Of a stretch of 50,790 nucleotides of DNA, positions 1-11,200 are shown piece by piece. Below the pieces are notes generated by a model that did not search any database, had not been told where the DNA came from, and was given only the letters and a program-made list of their open reading frames with translations. Position 1 is the first letter of the stretch, and each line of letters begins with the position of its first letter. The position numbers and the translations under genes are program-made. Source of the stretch: Bradymonadales bacterium (lineage in GTDB: Bacteria; Bdellovibrionota; UBA2394); the NCBI GenBank assembly GCA_007693605.1, contig REDG01000029.1, positions 1 through 50,790 on the forward strand, given 5' to 3'.

Positions 1-41
1 ACACTACCGATTTTGTAGAAAGGAAGAGCGTCCGATAGAGT

Positions 42-117
42 GCGGGTGTAGCTCAGTGGCTAGAGCATCTGCCTTCCAAGCAGAGGGTCGAGGGTTCGAA
101 TCCCTTCTCCCGCTCCA
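42..117 (+). tRNA. tRNA-Gly (anticodon TCC)
   Basis: Cloverleaf with acceptor GCGGGTG/CTCCCGC (one T-T mismatch), D arm with GCTCAGTGG, anticodon arm TGCCT-TCC-AAGCA context and T arm GGGTTCGAATCCC. Anticodon TCC reads GGA glycine codons. The 3' CCA is encoded (115-117). First of four tRNAs placed directly before secE, the arrangement seen upstream of secE-nusG in many proteobacteria. Confidence 0.95.
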
Positions 118-125
118 TTTTTTTC

Positions 126-208
126 GGAGAGGTACCGAAGCGGTCAAACGGGGCAGACTGTAAATCTGTTGGCTCAGGCCTTCGAAGGTTCGAATCCTTC
201 CCTCTCCA
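126..208 (+). tRNA. tRNA-Tyr (anticodon GTA)
   Basis: Class II tRNA of 83 nt with perfect acceptor GGAGAGG/CCTCTCC, discriminator A, anticodon stem CAGA-CTGTAAA-TCTG giving GTA, a long variable arm and T arm GGTTCGAATCC. CCA is not encoded, unlike the Gly and Thr genes beside it. Only 8 nt separate it from tRNA-Gly, so the two are surely co-transcribed and cut apart by RNase P and 3' processing. Confidence 0.95.
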
Positions 209-321
209 GATCTTTGTTCTTTGAGATTTCGTAGGGCCCACTCATTTTCAAGTGCTCTGGCGACTGAGCCTGTAGGAGGCGTTTTGAAGCAGGAGGCAGT
301 GTTAAAGTTGAAAGTGTTTTC

Positions 322-397
<76 letters not shown>

Positions 398-405
398 GAC
401 GGCAT

Positions 406-478
406 AGGCCAGTAGCTCAGTTGGTAGAGCGCCGGTCTCCAAAACCGGGTGTCGGGGGTTCGAGTCCCTCCTGGCCTG
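406..478 (+). tRNA. tRNA-Trp (anticodon CCA)
   Basis: Perfect acceptor AGGCCAG/CTGGCCT, discriminator G, anticodon stem CCGGT/ACCGG with loop CTCCAAA (anticodon CCA), T arm GGGGGTTCGAGTCCCTC; CCA is not encoded. It sits 8 nt after tRNA-Thr. In many relatives a tuf gene lies between tRNA-Thr and tRNA-Trp; here there is none, and the only tuf of the window is the one after fusA. Confidence 0.95.
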
Positions 479-797
479 AGTCCTTCCACGCTTCTTAGTT
501 TCTCACAGGTGTAGACGGTGCTATAGGCATCTTTGCTCTCGAAGGCTGCGCCCTGCTCGGGTAGTCGCCCACCTTTTGGTTGAGTTGACCCCGTTCAACC
601 CCCCATTTGTCAGACAGAGCCTAGTGGAGGCTCTGGCCACATGGCCTCCGGAGCGAGCTGAGAGAGCCGAGGCCGAAGGGGGGGAGTTGATGCTTGGACT
701 TGGGCAAAATTTCCCCTGCTTTTTAGTTGATCTCCCAAAGATTATCGAGTCTAACGGCTCTATTGCCCGTCTTGGTCGAGTAAGCAAGGAGCTGGTG
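479..797 (+). promoter_or_regulatory. secE leader region with hairpin 616-634
   Basis: A 319-nt stretch between tRNA-Trp and secE with no supportable gene; a frame open from 576 shows no secE-like sequence before 798. It contains a perfect 7-bp hairpin, AGAGCCT-agtgg-AGGCTCT (616-634), followed by a GGCC-acat-GGCC mini-stem (635-646). A TTGACC at 587-592 could be a -35 box, but no convincing -10 follows. The hairpins could be an attenuator or processing site; function is inferred only from position. Confidence 0.35.
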
Positions 798-1187
798 GTG
801 GAAACTGAAAACCGGAAACTGACGATTCTGTCATTTATTATTTTGTCTGCGGTTGCCGCCTACATCTTGTATTTGACACTGACTTTGGCGGCAGACATTG
901 GCCGCTTTGGGGGCAGTAATGTTTTTGGTACCGGCCTATCGTGGACCGTGGTCGGTGGAAGTGTATCGGGAGTTCTTGGTTTGGTTTGTTTTCTTGTTTT
1001 GAGTTTGAACCATACCGCTTTGGAGTTTAGCGATGAGGTTTTTGGAGAGTTGAAAAAGGTAACTTGGCCAGGGTCGAAAGATACGGCGATGTCGACGGTT
1101 GTTGTTTCGATCATGGTAGTGATCGCGGCCCTCGCTTTTATGCTCATGGATTTTGTCTGGGGTCATTTCTTCGGCTGGATTTTGTAG
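798..1187 (+). CDS. secE: Preprotein translocase subunit SecE
   Basis: Small membrane subunit that clamps SecY in the SecYEG translocon of the inner membrane. The typical SecE core is at the C-terminal end: an amphipathic helix with EVFGELKKVTWPGSKDT followed by one hydrophobic segment. Two further hydrophobic segments precede it, giving the three-helix proteobacterial form. The frame is open from 576, but the start is set at GTG 798 because AAGGAG lies at 786-791, 6 nt upstream (GTG 795 is the alternative), giving 129 aa, a normal length. nusG follows 18 nt later, as in most bacteria. Confidence 0.9.
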   Translation: METENRKLTILSFIILSAVAAYILYLTLTLAADIGRFGGSNVFGTGLSWTVVGGSVSGVLGLVCFLVLSLNHTALEFSDEVFGELKKVTWPGSKDTAMSTVVVSIMVVIAALAFMLMDFVWGHFFGWIL

Positions 1188-1205
1188 AGATTGGATAAGT
1201 ATTAG

Positions 1206-1736
1206 ATGTCAGCGAATTGGTATATCGTGAATGTTTATTCGGGCTTTGAAGCGCGGGTGAAGCAGTCTTTAGAGGAGCGAGCAAAAGTCTCTAAGCATAA
1301 AGACAAGATTCACGAGATTCTTATCCCCTCAGAGACGGTCGTAGAGGTTAAAAAAGGGGAAAAGAAAGCGAAGTCCAAAAAGTTCTTTCCGGGCTACCTC
1401 TTTGTGAAGATGGAGCTGGACAACGAGACATGGCATTTGGTCAAGGGAACCCCCAAGGTCTCTGGTTTCGTGGGCGATTCGATGAATCCTCCTGCGGTTC
1501 CAGAAGAGGAAGTGATTCGGATCACTGAACAGATCCGAGAAGGAAAGATGAAGCCTAAGCTGACAGTGGAGTTTGAGAAGGGCGAGAGTGTTCGGGTCAA
1601 AGAAGGGCCGTTTGCGAATTTTACCGGAGTGGTCGATGACATTCAGCCCGAGAAGGGGCGCCTGAAGGTGCTGGTCAGTATTTTCGGTCGATCCACCCCG
1701 ATTGATCTCGAGTTTGCGCAAGTAGAGAAAGGTTAA
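1206..1736 (+). CDS. nusG: Transcription termination/antitermination factor NusG
   Basis: Binds the clamp of RNA polymerase and links it to Rho or the ribosome. The 176-aa protein begins with the NGN domain ([19 protein letters not shown]) and ends with a KOW domain (about residues 120-176; [18 protein letters not shown]). Length and both domains are standard. It sits between secE and rplK and is part of the same + strand transcription unit. Confidence 0.97.
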   Translation: MSANWYIVNVYSGFEARVKQSLEERAKVSKHKDKIHEILIPSETVVEVKKGEKKAKSKKFFPGYLFVKMELDNETWHLVKGTPKVSGFVGDSMNPPAVPEEEVIRITEQIREGKMKPKLTVEFEKGESVRVKEGPFANFTGVVDDIQPEKGRLKVLVSIFGRSTPIDLEFAQVEKG

Positions 1737-1743
1737 TAAGAAA

Positions 1744-2172
1744 ATGGCAAAGAGAGAGCTGACAACACAGATTAAACTTCAGATTCCTGCCGGAAAGGCT
1801 AACCCTTCTCCACCCGTTGGGCCTGCGTTGGGGCAGCACGGCCTAAACATCATGGACTTTTGTAAGCAGTTTAATGCGAGAACTCAGAAGATGGGTGACA
1901 CCATCGTTCCGGTGGTGATTAGCGTTTTTAGTGACCGCTCGTTCACCTTTATTACAAAGACTCCACCCGCTTCTGTTTTGATTCGGCAAGCGTTGAAATT
2001 GGCTAAAGGCTCTGCCACTCCGAACCGAGTTAAGGTTGGAAAACTGAAAAAGGCTCAGCTTGCGGAAATTGCAAAAGCGAAGATGCCAGACCTGAATTGC
2101 TATGACATTTCGGCTGCGGAGAAGATCGTGGCAGGAACCGCTCGCAGCATGGGCGTTGAAATTGAGAGGTAG
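1744..2172 (+). CDS. rplK: 50S ribosomal protein L11
   Basis: L11 forms the stalk base on 23S rRNA with L10 and the GTPase-associated centre. The 142-aa protein has the conserved N-domain [19 protein letters not shown] (residues about 18-36) and the rRNA-binding C-domain. It starts 7 nt after nusG, so no separate leader is present; an L1-type autoregulatory site, if any, would have to lie in the nusG end. Confidence 0.97.
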   Translation: MAKRELTTQIKLQIPAGKANPSPPVGPALGQHGLNIMDFCKQFNARTQKMGDTIVPVVISVFSDRSFTFITKTPPASVLIRQALKLAKGSATPNRVKVGKLKKAQLAEIAKAKMPDLNCYDISAAEKIVAGTARSMGVEIER

Positions 2173-2177
2173 ATAAA

Positions 2178-2924
2178 ATGGGTCAGAGCGCACAGAATTT
2201 AGAAACGATTGAAGTCATCAAAAAGAAACATGGAAAAAGGTTCAGCCAGGCTGTTGCTCTCGTTCGAGAAAAGGCTCCAGAGCCCAAGACTTTCGAAGAG
2301 GTCATAGAGATTATCCTGTCGACACCGGCGGTAAAATTCGATGAAAGCCTTGAAGCCGCCTTTCGACTTGGAGTGGATCCCAAACAGTCCGATCAGATGG
2401 TGCGGGCTGCAATCGTGCTTCCTCACGGTCTAGGCAGGGCGGCGAAGGTCGTAGTTTTTGCGAAGGGAGCCAAAGAGGATGAGGCCAAGGCAGCTGGCGC
2501 CGATGAAGTTGGAGGCGAAGAGTTGGCCCAAAAGATTCTTGGGGGCTGGACGGATTTTAGTTCCTGCGTGGCGACGCCAGATATGATGCCCATTGTGAGT
2601 AAGGTGGCAAGGGTGTTGGGGCCCAAAGGCTTGATGCCCAATCCCAAGCTTGGAACGGTAACGATGGATCTGACCAAGGTGATTTCAGAGCTAAAGAAAG
2701 GGCGGGTGGAGTACCGTGTTGACAAGGCAGGGGTCGTGCACGCACCTTTCGGAAAAAGAAGCTTTGGTAAGGACAAATTGGCAGAGAATTTTAAGGCTCT
2801 GGCTGAGAGCATTGTCAGGGCGAAACCCTCAGGAGCCAAGGGCAACTATCTGCTGTCGATCTTTGTAAGTAGCGCGATGGGGCCCTCGCTTCCCGTGTCG
2901 ATTACGCAAGTAGGGAGCCTGTAA
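2178..2924 (+). CDS. rplA: 50S ribosomal protein L1
   Basis: L1 builds the mobile stalk next to the E site and in many bacteria represses its own operon. The signature GPKGLMPNPKLGTVT and the ending KGNYLLSIFVSSAMGPSLPV are intact. At 248 aa it is slightly longer than the usual 230-235 aa. It starts 5 nt after rplK, consistent with translational coupling of L11 and L1. Confidence 0.97.
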   Translation: MGQSAQNLETIEVIKKKHGKRFSQAVALVREKAPEPKTFEEVIEIILSTPAVKFDESLEAAFRLGVDPKQSDQMVRAAIVLPHGLGRAAKVVVFAKGAKEDEAKAAGADEVGGEELAQKILGGWTDFSSCVATPDMMPIVSKVARVLGPKGLMPNPKLGTVTMDLTKVISELKKGRVEYRVDKAGVVHAPFGKRSFGKDKLAENFKALAESIVRAKPSGAKGNYLLSIFVSSAMGPSLPVSITQVGSL

Positions 2925-2952
2925 TGAAACGATCAGGGTTTGGAGGCAATTT

Positions 2953-3477
2953 GTGAAACGAGCTCAGAAGAAAGTGGTGGCAGAGGAGTTCCAAGCGGGG
3001 GTTCAATCGAGCCAAGCGGTTTTTTTGACGGACTATCGGGGTCTGACTGCAAAGCAGATGACAGAGCTGAGAATGGCTCTTAGCCGCGCGGGCTCTCGTT
3101 TGAAGGTTGTCAAAAACAGGCTGGCGCTTCGTGCATTTGAAGGGGAGATGGCAAACCACCTGGCCCCTATATTTGATGAAATGACAGCCGTCGCTCTCAC
3201 GCAAGAAGATGTGGCCGGAGCGGCAAAAGCTTTGACCGAGTTTGCAAAGGCCAACGAGGCTTTGAAAATTAAGGGTGGAGTTTTAGAAGGGAAGCTAATC
3301 TCTATTGCAGAGATTAAGGCTTTGTCGAGCCTTCCTAGTCGAGACGAGCTGTTGGCCCAGTTACTTGCTGTTTGGGCGGCTGTTCCTACTGGATTTGTAC
3401 GGGTATTGAACGCTCTGCCCAGTGGATGGGTAAATGTTTTGGATGCGATGAGGCGTAAGAAAGAGGGCGGCGAATAG
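2953..3477 (+). CDS. rplJ: 50S ribosomal protein L10
   Basis: L10 is the stalk base that carries the L7/L12 dimers at its C-terminal helix. The 174-aa protein has the conserved TDYRGLTAKQMTELR N-terminal motif and KVVKNRLALRAF. Start is GTG 2953 with GGAGG at 2942-2946. Only 28 nt separate it from rplA, so the long L10 leader found in enterics is missing and autoregulation would differ from E. coli. Confidence 0.96.
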   Translation: MKRAQKKVVAEEFQAGVQSSQAVFLTDYRGLTAKQMTELRMALSRAGSRLKVVKNRLALRAFEGEMANHLAPIFDEMTAVALTQEDVAGAAKALTEFAKANEALKIKGGVLEGKLISIAEIKALSSLPSRDELLAQLLAVWAAVPTGFVRVLNALPSGWVNVLDAMRRKKEGGE

Positions 3478-3556
3478 GCCCAAAATAGAGTTTGACCAAT
3501 GATTGAGTTGGTCCTTAGAAAAAGCAAACAACTAGAAAAGTCTGGAGAGTAGAAAA

Positions 3557-3934
3557 ATGGCGGTAAATAAGGAAGAAGTAATCGATTTCATATCAAATAT
3601 GAGTGTCTTGGAGCTTTCTCAACTCATCAAAGAGTTTGAAGAAAAGTTCGGTGTTTCAGCGGCGGCGCCCGTAGCGGTGGCGGCAGCGGGAGCAGCGGGA
3701 GCGGCAGCCCCTGCTGAGGAAAAGACTGAGTTCAATCTGCATTTGGAAGCCATGGGTGACAAAAAGATCGATGTCATCAAAGTGGTTCGAACCATCACTG
3801 GCCTCGGACTGAAAGAGGCAAAGGATTTGGTTGAATCAGCTCCCAAGCTTTTGAAAGAAGCACTGACAAAAGAGGATGCAGAGAAGTTTAAGAAAGACTT
3901 GGAAGCCGTCGGGGCGAAAGTCAAATTAGACTAG
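3557..3934 (+). CDS. rplL: 50S ribosomal protein L7/L12
   Basis: Multicopy stalk protein that recruits translation GTPases. The 125-aa sequence shows the N-terminal dimerisation helices, an Ala-rich hinge at about residues 34-53, and the C-terminal domain with [20 protein letters not shown], whose helix contacts EF-Tu and EF-G. Preceded by a 79-nt gap after rplJ with GGAGAG at its end; length is standard. Confidence 0.97.
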   Translation: MAVNKEEVIDFISNMSVLELSQLIKEFEEKFGVSAAAPVAVAAAGAAGAAAPAEEKTEFNLHLEAMGDKKIDVIKVVRTITGLGLKEAKDLVESAPKLLKEALTKEDAEKFKKDLEAVGAKVKLD

Positions 3935-3970
3935 TCCTTTGTCAATCGTATTGCAGGACGAGCAACAGGT

Positions 3971-3998
3971 ACTAGCTCGCGCTTTAGCGCGGGCTGGT
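3971..3998 (+). promoter_or_regulatory. Hairpin between rplL and rpoB (attenuator or processing site)
   Basis: In the 111-nt gap a 12-bp stem forms from ACTAGCTCGCGC and GCGCGGGCTGGT (two T-G wobbles) around a TTTA loop. No T-run follows, so it is not a standard intrinsic terminator. E. coli has an attenuator and an RNase III site in the same position that set the ratio of L7/L12 to polymerase subunits; the same role is inferred here. Confidence 0.5.
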
Positions 3999-4045
3999 CT
4001 GGCTAGAGAGCACACTCTTTGAACCTTTTGAGGACACCATAATTT

Positions 4046-7000
4046 ATGTCGAAAAAATCTCAATCCAATGTGACCCAAGAACAACTGACTTCCACGAACT
4101 TCAGGTACCGCCGTCGATACGGAAACATTCCGAAAATCATCGACATGCCAAATTTGATCTTGATGCAGAAAGAGAGTTATCGCCACTTTCTTCAGGCAGA
4201 GGTTCCTGCCGACAAGCGAGAAGACATTGGTCTTCAGGCGGTCTTTAAGAGCGTTTTTCCAGTCAGCGATTTTAACGACACCGCATCGCTTGAGTTCGTG
4301 CGCTATGTCTTAGAAGAGCCGAAGTACGATGTTGTGGAGTGTCGAGCCAGAGGGATGACCTTTGCGGCTCCTCTAAAAGTGACGGTTCGCCTGGTTCTTT
4401 GGGAGATTGATGAAGACGGCAATCGATCTAATATTCGAGATGTTAAGGAGCAAGAGGTCTACTTCGGCGAAATGCCTCTGATGACCAGAAACGGAACCTT
4501 CATCATCAATGGAACTGAAAGAGTCGTTGTGAGCCAGTTGCATCGATCGCCGGGGGTTTTCTTTGATCGAGACAACTCAAAGACCACCGGAGGGAAGACG
4601 AGCTTCAATGCGAGAGTTATTCCATATCGAGGTTCGTGGTTAGATTTCGAGTTTGACTCGAAAGATATTCTAAATGTGAGAATCGATCGGCGTCGAAAGT
4701 TTCCCGCCACGATTTTATTGCGAGCTCTTGGTTTGTCTGAAGAGCAGATTATCAATCACTTCTATAGTGCCGAAGAATTCAAAATCTCTGGCAAAAAGGT
4801 TGTAAAGTCGGTGGTGCCTGAAGTGCTGATGGGTCAGTTGGCCTACTCCGACATTAAGGACAAGTCCGGCCAGGTGATTCTAAAAGAGGGTCGCCGGTTC
4901 ACTAGATTTTCCGTTCGAAAGCTAGAGCAGAGCGGAATCACAGAAATTCAAAGCTCAGAAGAAGAAATTATTGGTCGAGTCACCGCTCACAACATCTTTG
5001 ACCCAGAGACCGGTGAGATTTTGTTGGAAGTGAATCGTGAGCTGACCGCCGAGATCTATGCGCGAGTCAAAGAAGCGGGCATCACTGAGTTGAAGTTGAT
5101 TTTCATTAATAATCAGACCGTTTCTCCGAGCATTCGGGACACTCTTTTGGGCGACAAAGTTGAAAGCTCTGAAGAAGCGATGATGGAGATTTATAAGAAG
5201 CTTCGACCAGGAGATCCTCCGACTTTGGAGTCTGCGAGCCATTTTTTCCGGACCCTTTTCTTTGATGCCGAAAAATACGATTTGGCTCAGGTCGGTCGAT
5301 TGAAGATGAATCATAAGTTTCGCTTGAGCACCTCTCTGGATGTTCGGGTTCTTACAAAAGATGATATTTTGTCGACCATTTCTTATCTGATTGGGTTGAA
5401 AGTTGGGCGAGGAGAGGTTGATGATATCGACCATCTCGGTAATCGCCGCGTTCGAAGCGTTTCGGAGCTTTTGGAGAATCAGTACCGGGTGGGCCTGGTG
5501 CGGATGGAAAAGGCGATCAAAGAGCGGCTGAGCCTTCAGGAGCTAGAGACCTTGATGCCGCATGAGCTGATCAACGCCAAACCAGTGTCGGCTGTGGTGA
5601 AAGAGTTTTTCGGAACTTCTCAGCTTTCACAATTTATGGATCAAACGAATCCACTCTCAGAGATTACTCACAAGCGGAGACTGTCTGCTCTGGGGCCGGG
5701 CGGATTGACTCGTGACCATGCGGGCTTTGAGGTTCGAGATGTTCACCCAACTCACTACGGACGGATCTGCCCAATTGAAACGCCAGAGGGCCCAAATATT
5801 GGACTGATTGCATCTCTTTCGAGTTATGCTCGAATCAACGAGTACGGTTTTATTGAGACGCCCTACAGAAAAGTAGAGAAAGGCGTGATCAGCAACGAGG
5901 TGGTTTATCTATCCGCGCTCGAAGAGCAAGAAGCAACGATTGCGCAGGCTTCAGTTCCTACAGATAAAAACGGAAAGATGACTGACGAATTTGTGTCGGC
6001 CAGGCGTGCCGGTGAGTTTGTTCTGGTGCCCCCCAGTGAAGTGACTCTGGTGGATGTATCGCCCAACCAGATTGTGTCTGTTGCGGCCTCGCTGATTCCC
6101 TTTCTTGAGCATGACGATGCGAACCGCGCGTTGATGGGAAGTAATATGCAGAGGCAGGCTGTTCCTCTCGTTCAAACGGATGCCCCGCTTGTCGGGACGG
6201 GCATGGAAGAAATTGTTGCGAAAGACTCAGGAGTGACGGTGGTATCAGACAACCCCGGTTGGATCGAGAGCGTAGACTCCTCTCGAATCGTGCTTCGTGT
6301 GGACAGAAACTCGCCGGAGTTTATTAAGAGAGAGGGCAGCACTGGAGTCGAGATCTACAGTCTTCTCAAGTATTTTAGATCGAACCAAAACACCTGTATT
6401 AATCAAAAGCCAATCGTTCGAGTCGGACAATATGTTCAGAAGGGCGAGGTTTTAGCCGACGGCCCCTCGACTGAAAAAGGGGAGCTCGCGCTTGGACGAA
6501 ATGTGACCGTCGCTTTCATGAGTTGGGGAGGCTACAATTTTGAAGACTCCATCTTGATTTCTGAGCGAGCCGTTCGAGACGATTTGTTCACATCCATTCA
6601 CATCGAAGAGTTTGAAGTTTTAGCAAGGGACACCAAGCTTGGGATGGAAGAAATATCTCGAGACATTCCCAATGTGAGCGAAGAAGCCTTGGCTGATTTA
6701 GATGAATCCGGAATTGTTCGGGTGGGAGCGAAGGTTCGGCCCGGGGATATCTTAGTGGGGAAAGTAACTCCCAAGGGGGAGACTCAGCTATCGCCAGAAG
6801 AGAAGCTTTTGAGAGCGATATTTGGCGAGAAGGCGAGCGATGTTAAAGACACCTCGCTACGGGTGCCTCCTGGCGTGGTGGGAACGATTATCAATACTCG
6901 CGTCTTTCAGCGAGAGGGCGTTGAAAAGGATAGCCGAGCTCAGTCCTTGGAAGATCAAGAGATTAAGCGAATTTTGAAGGACCAAGAAGATGAGGTTCGG

Positions 7001-8233
7001 ATCATTCGAGAGTCGGGGTTTAGAACAATTCAAAGATTGTTGATCGGTAAGAAGGCGAGCGGTCCGGTAACGGCCGCCGATGGTTCCGCAGCGATTCAAG
7101 TGGGAGAGAAGATTTCAGAAGAAAATCTGGCGCAAGTGGATCGAAGTCAGTGGGCTAGAGTTCCGCTTGAAGACGAGTCGGTCGAGAGCGAGCTGCGATC
7201 GATCACAGAGAATGTAAACAACCAGATCGAAGCGATCAAGCTGGTGGCTCAGTCGAAGATTGAGAAGCTTTCAAAGGGAGATGAGCTGCCTCCTGGTGTT
7301 ATTAAGATGGTGAAAGTCTATGTAGCCATTAAGAGGAAGATTGAAGTGGGCGACAAGATGGCTGGGCGTCACGGAAACAAGGGCGTGATCTCTCGGGTTT
7401 TGCCAGAAGAAGATTTGCCCTATCTCGCCGACGGTCGGCCAGTGGACATCATCTTGAATCCTCTGGGCGTTCCTTCTCGAATGAATGTGGGTCAGCTTCT
7501 TGAGACACATCTTGGTGGGGCCGCATCCGGAATTGGAGATATGGTCAACAAGATGCTCGAGAAGAATGTCGAGGTCGAGATCCTTCGAAGTTATCTGATG
7601 AGAGTTTACGAAGCGGATTCGGTTGCCGAGTTTCTGAAGTCTGCTGATAGAGATCAGCTTTTGGCTTTTGCCGAAAAAATGTCAAAAGGGGCGACTTTAG
7701 GCCTTCCTGTTTTTGATGGGATTAAAGAAGAAGAGATTTCAAGAATGTTAGAGTTGGCCAATTTGCCAACTGACGGTCAGGCGTATTTGTTTGACGGTCG
7801 CACGGGCGAAGCCTTTGAAAGAAGGGTTACGGTTGGGACGGTCTACATTCTGAAGTTGCACCACATCGTTGAAGACAAGATTCATGCTCGAAGCATCGGA
7901 CCTTACTCGATTGTTACTCAGCAACCTCTGGGCGGAAAGGCTCAGTTTGGAGGGCAACGATTAGGGGAGATGGAAGTCTGGGCACTCGAAGCTTATGGGG
8001 CTGCTTATAGTCTTCAAGAGTTCTTGACTGTCAAGTCAGACGACATCATTGGCCGAACCAGAATGTACGAATCCATTGTCAAAGGAGACTGCCAACTTGA
8101 GCCGGGCCTTCCAGAGTCTTTCAATGTACTGACCAAGGAGCTAAGAGCCTTAGGACTGAATGTTCAGCTTCTTCAGGAGTCCGAGGGACAAGAGGAAGTC
8201 GCCGCAACAGCAGAGAGTTCAAAAACTAAGTAG
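4046..8233 (+). CDS. rpoB: DNA-directed RNA polymerase subunit beta
   Basis: Catalytic beta subunit of RNA polymerase, 1395 aa, full length for the proteobacterial form. The rifampicin pocket (about residues 520-550; [16 protein letters not shown] then [13 protein letters not shown]) keeps the sensitive-type Asp, His, Arg and Ser positions, so the wild type should be rifampicin-sensitive by sequence. The C-terminal region has [13 protein letters not shown] and the clamp segment [20 protein letters not shown]. It is followed 24 nt later by rpoC. Confidence 0.98.
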   Translation: MSKKSQSNVTQEQLTSTNFRYRRRYGNIPKIIDMPNLILMQKESYRHFLQAEVPADKREDIGLQAVFKSVFPVSDFNDTASLEFVRYVLEEPKYDVVECRARGMTFAAPLKVTVRLVLWEIDEDGNRSNIRDVKEQEVYFGEMPLMTRNGTFIINGTERVVVSQLHRSPGVFFDRDNSKTTGGKTSFNARVIPYRGSWLDFEFDSKDILNVRIDRRRKFPATILLRALGLSEEQIINHFYSAEEFKISGKKVVKSVVPEVLMGQLAYSDIKDKSGQVILKEGRRFTRFSVRKLEQSGITEIQSSEEEIIGRVTAHNIFDPETGEILLEVNRELTAEIYARVKEAGITELKLIFINNQTVSPSIRDTLLGDKVESSEEAMMEIYKKLRPGDPPTLESASHFFRTLFFDAEKYDLAQVGRLKMNHKFRLSTSLDVRVLTKDDILSTISYLIGLKVGRGEVDDIDHLGNRRVRSVSELLENQYRVGLVRMEKAIKERLSLQELETLMPHELINAKPVSAVVKEFFGTSQLSQFMDQTNPLSEITHKRRLSALGPGGLTRDHAGFEVRDVHPTHYGRICPIETPEGPNIGLIASLSSYARINEYGFIETPYRKVEKGVISNEVVYLSALEEQEATIAQASVPTDKNGKMTDEFVSARRAGEFVLVPPSEVTLVDVSPNQIVSVAASLIPFLEHDDANRALMGSNMQRQAVPLVQTDAPLVGTGMEEIVAKDSGVTVVSDNPGWIESVDSSRIVLRVDRNSPEFIKREGSTGVEIYSLLKYFRSNQNTCINQKPIVRVGQYVQKGEVLADGPSTEKGELALGRNVTVAFMSWGGYNFEDSILISERAVRDDLFTSIHIEEFEVLARDTKLGMEEISRDIPNVSEEALADLDESGIVRVGAKVRPGDILVGKVTPKGETQLSPEEKLLRAIFGEKASDVKDTSLRVPPGVVGTIINTRVFQREGVEKDSRAQSLEDQEIKRILKDQEDEVRIIRESGFRTIQRLLIGKKASGPVTAADGSAAIQVGEKISEENLAQVDRSQWARVPLEDESVESELRSITENVNNQIEAIKLVAQSKIEKLSKGDELPPGVIKMVKVYVAIKRKIEVGDKMAGRHGNKGVISRVLPEEDLPYLADGRPVDIILNPLGVPSRMNVGQLLETHLGGAASGIGDMVNKMLEKNVEVEILRSYLMRVYEADSVAEFLKSADRDQLLAFAEKMSKGATLGLPVFDGIKEEEISRMLELANLPTDGQAYLFDGRTGEAFERRVTVGTVYILKLHHIVEDKIHARSIGPYSIVTQQPLGGKAQFGGQRLGEMEVWALEAYGAAYSLQEFLTVKSDDIIGRTRMYESIVKGDCQLEPGLPESFNVLTKELRALGLNVQLLQESEGQEEVAATAESSKTK

Positions 8234-8257
8234 ATTGTGAATCACAGAGGAGAGACC

Positions 8258-11200
8258 GTGGAGAATTTTTTTAATCTCTTTCAAAAACCCAAAGACCCCA
8301 TTTCTATCAGTGCTTTTAAGCTCAGCATTGCGTCACCGGAGCAGATCTTGGAGTGGTCCTATGGTGAGGTGAAGAAGCCCGAAACGATTAACTACCGAAC
8401 ATTTAAGCCTGAAAGGGGCGGCCTTTTTTGTGGCGCGATTTTTGGGCCGGTAAAAGACTACGAGTGTATTTGTGGCAAATACAAGCGTATGAAACACCGC
8501 GGAGTCGTTTGCGAAAAGTGCGGAACCGAAGTGATTGAGAGTAAGGTGAGGCGAGAGAGAATGGGCCATATCAAGTTGGCCACTCCAGTAGCCCATATTT
8601 GGTTTGTGAAAAGCTTGCCCTCAAGAATTGGAGCTCTTCTGGATTTAACTCTCCGTGAGCTAGAGCGAGTTCTCTACTACGAGTCTTATATTGTAACGGA
8701 CCCAGGGGAAACGCCCTTTCGCTTAAGCCAGGTTCTAAGTGAGAATGAATACAGAAGAGCCGTACAGGAGTTTGGTGCGGAGTTTACCGCAGACATGGGA
8801 GCTTCTGCCATCCGGGAGCTGCTTTCAAAGATCGAGTTGAACTCATTGGGTGACGAGCTTAAGGCTGAGCTCTTAGATGTGACATCCGAGGCCAAACGAA
8901 AGAAACTGATTAAAAGACTGAAGGTCGTAGAATCCTTTTTGAAGAGCGACAACAAGCCAGAGTGGATGGTGATGGATGTGGTTCCTGTACTTCCTCCTGA
9001 CTTGAGACCTCTTGTTCCCCTAGACGGAGGTCGATTTGCAACAAGCGACTTAAATGATCTCTACCGCCGGGTGATCAATCGAAATAATCGGTTGAGAAGG
9101 CTGATGGAGTTAGACGCCCCCGATATCATTCTGAGAAACGAGAAGCGAATGTTGCAGGAGTCCGTCGACTCGTTGTTTGACAACGGGAGACGAGGTCGAG
9201 TGGTCACAGGCACCAATAAGCGTCCACTTAAATCTCTCTCTGACATGATTAAGGGTAAGCAAGGTCGATTTCGGCAAAACCTGCTTGGCAAGAGGGTAGA
9301 TTACTCGGGCCGTTCGGTCATTGTCGTAGGCCCTCAACTGAGGCTGCATCAGTGTGGATTGCCCAAAAAAATGGCACTCGAACTGTTTAAGCCCTTCATT
9401 TTTAACAAACTCGAAGAGCGCGGCTATGTCAGCACGATCAAGGCGGCCAAAAAGATGGTCGAGCTAGAGACTCCAGAGGTCTATGAGGTTTTAGAAGAAG
9501 TTATTAAAGAGCATCCGGTTCTATTGAATCGTGCCCCGACTCTCCATCGCTTGGGAATTCAGGCTTTTGAGCCAATTCTGACAGAAGGAAAAGCGATTCA
9601 GCTTCATCCCCTGGTTTGTGCGGCCTTCAACGCAGATTTTGATGGCGATCAGATGGCGGTGCATGTGCCCCTGTCGGTAGAAGCGCAGGTTGAGGCTAGA
9701 ACACTGATGATGTCCACGAACAATCTTTTGTCTCCTGCGAGCGGACGACCTGTGATTGGTCCAACCCAAGACATCGTTCTTGGCTTGTACTGTATGACCA
9801 GGGAACGACCTTACGGAAAAGGAGAAGGAAAGCTGTTTGTAGATCCCGATGAAGTGCGTGCAGCCTACGAGAACGGGCAAATTGGATTGAACACCAGAAT
9901 ATTTTGCCGCATCGGAGAGAAGAGAGAGGTCACAACTGCTGGCCGAATTCTTGTGAAAGCAGCCGTGCCGGATGAGCTTCCCTTTCATCTTGTAAACAAA
10001 ACCCTCGATAAGAAAGCCATCGGAAAGATTTTCGAAGCGGCCTTTAAATATGCTGGGCAGAAGAAAACCGTTCTGATGGCAGACCGACTCAAAAATTTGG
10101 GATTCGAGTTTGCAACCAGATTTGGGGCTTCGATTGCGATGAAGGATATGGAGATTCCTGACTCTAAGCAAAAGCTACTGGAGGCCTCTAAAGAAGAGGT
10201 GAAAGAAATTGAGAGCCAGTACGCTGAAGGAATTATCACAGACGGAGAGCGCTACAACAAGGTCATCGATATCTGGACGAATCTTTCAGATAAGATTTCT
10301 CAAGATATGGTTTCGACCTTAGGGGTAGAGACTTTTGAGCCCGGTCCTGACACCAAGACAGGCATTTTTCCTGATCGAGAAGGAAAGCCCGTTCGCGACA
10401 AGTCTTTCAACAATATCTTTATGATGGCAGATTCGGGTGCCAGAGGAAGTAATCAGCAGATTCGACAGTTGGCTGGGATGCGAGGTCTTATGGCTAAGCC
10501 TTCAGGCGATATCATTGAAACTCCAATTGTTTCTAACTTTCGAGAAGGCCTCAATATGCTTGAGTACTTTATCTCGACCCATGGAGCGAGAAAAGGCTTG
10601 GCCGATACGGCTCTGAAAACAGCGAACGCCGGTTACCTCACTCGGCGACTTGTAGATGTCTGTCAAGATGGAGTGATCTTAGAGGATGACTGCGGAACCC
10701 TTGAAGGAATCGAGGTCGAGGCTCGGGTTGAAGGGGGCGAGGTCGTTGAAGCTCTTTCAGAGAGAGTCTTAGGTCGAATCGCTTTGTTTGATGTGAAAGA
10801 TCCGGTTTCGAAAGAAGTGATTGTTGCTGCCAATGAGGAGTTTACTGAGGAAGTTTGTGAGAAGCTAGATGCCGCTCAGATCAATCGTGTCACCGTTAGA
10901 AGCCCATTGACTTGTAAAAGCAAAAGAGGCGTTTGTGTTCTTTGCTATGGACGAGATCTGGGGCGAGGGGCGATGGTCAACCGGGGTGAGGCTGTTGGAA
11001 TTATTGCAGCTCAGTCGATTGGGGAGCCCGGCACTCAGCTCACCATGCGAACCTTCCATATTGGAGGAACAGCCAGTGCGATGGCTGAGCAGAGTTCCAT
11101 TGAGTCGAAAAATTCAGGGGTCATCAAGTTTGAGAATGTGCAACTTATTGAATCTCCTGACGGGGATTTCATTGTGCTCAATCAAAACGCTGAGATTTGG

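Noticed and set aside
576..797. N-terminal extension of secE
   Set aside because: The frame is open but shows no SecE-like sequence; the AAGGAG at 786-791 points to GTG 798.
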